Shown piece after piece: positions 4,771 to 7,044 of a DNA stretch of 7,044 bases. The stretch is taken from assembly GCA_002448975.1 (NCBI GenBank), contig DKBO01000172.1, positions 1-7,044 of the forward strand, in the 5' to 3' direction. The notes beneath the pieces are model-generated. The model was given only the letters and a program-made list of their open reading frames with translations, was not told the DNA's origin and ran no database searches. The stretch's first letter is position 1, and every line of letters begins with the position of its first letter. Both the position numbers and the translations under genes were made by a program. The stretch is from Nitrospiraceae bacterium UBA6898. GTDB lineage: Bacteria; Nitrospirota; Thermodesulfovibrionia; Thermodesulfovibrionales; UBA6898.

Positions 4771-7044
4771 TTATTCGCATGCCTCCTTAATAATAAGCCA
4801 CGTAATAAGCTCAAAATCACCTGCGCCTTTGGCCTGCTGAGACTGAGTCGGCAGCTTTCCGCCACGACCGGACAAGAGCGCTCCGACGGCCCTTTTCTTG
4901 AAGGTCTTTGTGATCTCATTAATCACCTTCTCAAGAAGGGCGTCGTATTTCTTCATCTCGTTCCCATTGGAGGTTTCGTTGTTAAAGATATCGCAGAGCT
5001 TTTCATATGCCTTGTCATTCCCGGCAGCAAGCATCCTGAAGATATCGAGTATCTGCTTTGCATTTGTGAAATTATAGCGGACATCACCATTGTCCCTGAT
5101 ATAGACGAGATAGCAGGGCTGAAGCGGATTGACCGCCTCATTACCGGAGGTGTCCCCTATCTGCCGTAGGCAGAATATCACCCCAGGTCCGATTACCTGA
5201 CTCCCCCCTGGCGCGGGGACTACCGCGTATAAACCAAGAGGGGCCTTTTCAAGCAGTTCCTTGTTTGCCTCAATATAGTTGATCAATTCAATTCGAAAGT
5301 CATCAAGGGTAAATTCGCTCAGTGCAATACCGTCTGTAACATCCTCCATATCAAGCACTTCTTCTCTCAGCTTTTTTAGTTGCTGGTCCCGGTATTTTAG
5401 GTCTTCCTGTATTAACTCCTTGATATCCTGTGATAGGAGGTTATCGTCAGTGGTTGCAGCAATATCCACAAGTGCCATACGCGCCTCAACCCGTTCTTTA
5501 AGGGTTATGTAATTGTCGAGGTCCTTTGTGGGCCAGAAGTTGAACATAAAGACCTTCCCGTTCTTACTACCGATCCTGTCTATTCTTCCGAAGCGCTGTA
5601 TGATCCTGACCGGGTTCCAGTGAATGTCATAGTTAATAAGACAATCGCAGTCCTGAAGGTTCTGGCCTTCTGAAATGCAATCCGTAGCAATCAGGACATC
5701 AATCTCTTCATCCTGTTTCATTGATTTCACTTTGTCCCTGTTTTTTGATACCGGCGAGAAGTTGGTCAGGATGTTTGTAAATTCATTCTTGCCGTATGTA
5801 GTCTTATTCTCTTTTGAACCCCCGGACACCATTGCGATATGAACCTTGAGGTCTTTTCTGGCCCAGTCTTTGAGGGCCTCGAACAGATAGTCTGCGGTGT
5901 CGGCAAAAGCGGTAAATATCAGGGCCTTATGGTTCTTCTTGCCGTTCCTGTTGGTTGTCGGATTTATAGCCTTTCCCCTGATAAGCTCCCGTAAATCGGC
6001 AAGCTTTGCGTCTCTATCAGTGGTTACTGCGCTTGCCTCATCAAAGAGGCGTTTCAGTTGCTCTCTGTCCCTGGCAAGGTCATTAAGCCAACGATCAATA
6101 TCCATATGATCGAGGGAATACTTGACCTTCTTGCCGACTTCCCATGCGTCTTCTGTCTCCTCATCGCTGTCGGTCACCTGCAGATCGTCAAGGTCTATTT
6201 CTGTAACTTTGGTCTTTTTCTTTTTATATTCATTGATCTTGTTTTCAAGCTCTGCAATCTTTCTGATAGTCCTGTCCATCGAAATGGCAAAGGAATTGAC
6301 CGAGCTTTCGAGCCTCTTAAGAAAGTTCACCTTCATCATGCCGATGAGGTAGTTTTCTCTATCTGCCTGGGTAAAGTTCTCGACTTTTTCCTTGTCATAG
6401 ACTTCCCGAAATTCAGGTTCGACATACTGATAAGGATTGAAGAGGGAAAGCTTATATTTCTGTATCTCCTGGTTCAGCTGGTCATAAGAGATGAATTCAT
6501 TCCTGAGATCGATAAAGGGATATATGGACTTTGGTTTTTCCCGTTTGGGGAACTCCCCGATCTGTTTGAGATTGTAGTATCGCTGGATATGCCGACGGGA
6601 ACGGGCGATGGTCAATTCATCAAGCAGCTTGAAGAACCCCGAATCAAAGCTCTCCAGGAGGTCCTTGATCTCCCGCTTGGGCTTTCTTGACCAGTGGGTG
6701 AATTTATTCTGTGAAACCTTCAGGGTCTCGCCGATGCTTGGAAGGTTGAAAGACTCCTTGAAAGCGTCGTCCTTTTCCTCGGTGATAAAATAGATCTGGT
6801 TCCTCAGGTCACGGAGATTATTATTAACCGGCGTTGCCGAAAGCATCAGCACCTTAGTCTTGACGCCCTTGCTGATAATATCGTTCATCAGCCTTTCATA
6901 GCGGCTGGTCCTGATTGTGTGTCCCTCCTCGTCCTTCTTGCCCTTCGTGTTGTTCCTGAAGTTGTGGGATTCATCGATCACGACAAGGTTATAGTTTCCC
7001 CAGTTGATCTTTTCAAGATCAATATCGCCTGACCTGCCGCTGTC
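4771..7044 (-). CDS. SNF2/HepA-type DEAD/DEAH-box helicase, C-terminal part (5' end outside window)
   Basis: ATP-dependent superfamily 2 DNA translocase of the SNF2/HepA (RapA) type. The frame is open to the right edge, so 757 residues are visible and the N-terminus with the Walker A site is missing. Numbering from the edge: Walker B/motif II VVIDESHNF at 21-29 (a DESH box), motif III LSATP at 68-72, motif IV ALIFTAF at 374-380, motif V ATDCISEGQNLQ at 453-464, and motif VI QRFGRIDRIGS with arginine fingers at 483-493. Both RecA lobes are therefore represented. Between them, near 240-310, is a helical insert with a KKKK patch followed by an acidic DSDEETED stretch. After the second lobe about 260 residues form a domain I do not recognise (PGVIFCLRQ, NPLQPCYLVYIRDNG). 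A GTG at 6981 is only an internal valine, not a start, because conserved sequence continues upstream of it. First gene of the visible operon, 34 nt before the ORF6N gene. Related proteins sometimes carry an N-terminal phospholipase-D-type nuclease domain; that cannot be seen here. Its likely role is the motor of a restriction or phage-defence complex. Confidence 0.9.
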   Translation of the reverse strand, partial: DSGRSGDIDLEKINWGNYNLVVIDESHNFRNNTKGKKDEEGHTIRTSRYERLMNDIISKGVKTKVLMLSATPVNNNLRDLRNQIYFITEEKDDAFKESFNLPSIGETLKVSQNKFTHWSRKPKREIKDLLESFDSGFFKLLDELTIARSRRHIQRYYNLKQIGEFPKREKPKSIYPFIDLRNEFISYDQLNQEIQKYKLSLFNPYQYVEPEFREVYDKEKVENFTQADRENYLIGMMKVNFLKRLESSVNSFAISMDRTIRKIAELENKINEYKKKKTKVTEIDLDDLQVTDSDEETEDAWEVGKKVKYSLDHMDIDRWLNDLARDREQLKRLFDEASAVTTDRDAKLADLRELIRGKAINPTTNRNGKKNHKALIFTAFADTADYLFEALKDWARKDLKVHIAMVSGGSKENKTTYGKNEFTNILTNFSPVSKNRDKVKSMKQDEEIDVLIATDCISEGQNLQDCDCLINYDIHWNPVRIIQRFGRIDRIGSKNGKVFMFNFWPTKDLDNYITLKERVEARMALVDIAATTDDNLLSQDIKELIQEDLKYRDQQLKKLREEVLDMEDVTDGIALSEFTLDDFRIELINYIEANKELLEKAPLGLYAVVPAPGGSQVIGPGVIFCLRQIGDTSGNEAVNPLQPCYLVYIRDNGDVRYNFTNAKQILDIFRMLAAGNDKAYEKLCDIFNNETSNGNEMKKYDALLEKVINEITKTFKKRAVGALLSGRGGKLPTQSQQAKGAGDFELITWLIIKEACE

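Noticed and set aside
4737..4919. 61-residue N-terminal extension of the ORF6N protein
   Set aside because: It overlaps the helicase C-terminus, is composed of Arg/Ser/Leu-rich out-of-frame sequence, and the ATG at 4736 has a strong GGAGG and begins at the domain edge.
6058..6690. 210-codon plus-strand frame opposite the helicase
   Set aside because: It is antisense to conserved helicase coding sequence. Its hydrophobic look (Leu/Phe/Ile runs) is the mirror of Lys/Glu-rich coiled-coil codons, not evidence of a membrane protein.
6979..6981. GTG as a possible start of the helicase
   Set aside because: It falls inside the Walker B strand (NLVVIDESH), and the frame with sensible sequence (LEKINWGNYNLV) continues upstream to the window edge.
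1..7044. CRISPR arrays, tandem repeats, tRNA or rRNA genes, strong terminators
   Set aside because: I looked on both strands and found no regularly spaced repeats, cloverleaf-like segment or GC hairpin followed by a T-run outside coding sequence. There is almost no non-coding DNA here: the gaps are 50, 39 and 34 bases.

Overview
This is a bacterial accessory region with two parts: a complete insertion sequence (positions 1-1309), and a leftward (minus-strand) operon that looks like a restriction-modification or anti-phage module (positions 1310-7044, running off the right edge). No housekeeping gene, rRNA or tRNA is present, so the host cannot be named. The IS belongs to a type common in Proteobacteria and related Gram-negatives. 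The operon is moderate in GC and AT-richer than the IS by eye. A Desulfobacterota- or Nitrospirota-like host is only a guess.

Left part: an IS3-family element, IS51 subgroup (IS629-like). It has 26-bp imperfect terminal inverted repeats at 1-26 and 1284-1309, orfA (51-371), and orfB (368-1270) with an intact DDE catalytic triad. A canonical -1 slippery heptamer near the end of orfA would give the OrfAB transposase. The window starts at the first base of the left repeat, so the left flank and target duplication are not visible.

Right part, in transcription order (right to left): (i) the C-terminal 757 residues of an SNF2/HepA-type superfamily 2 helicase, from just before the DESH motif to its stop at 4771; (ii) after a 34-nt gap, a 174-residue ORF6N-domain protein (4212-4736); (iii) overlapping it by ATGA, a large Eco57I-type N6-adenine DNA methyltransferase (start 4215). 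The tight spacing and overlap argue for one transcript. The methylase is cut by the IS after residue 968, just past the catalytic region and where the target-recognition domain should begin. Its reading frame runs 25 codons into the IS and stops at 1234, so the product is a chimeric, TRD-less methylase.

Interpretation: a helicase plus a large solo adenine methylase is the core of several host-defence systems (class 1 DISARM-like, BREX-like and unnamed helicase/methylase modules). Here an ORF6N protein lies between the two. No separate nuclease gene is visible. It may be a domain of the truncated helicase, in the methylase N-terminus, or in genes outside the window. The IS has probably inactivated the modification arm in this strain.
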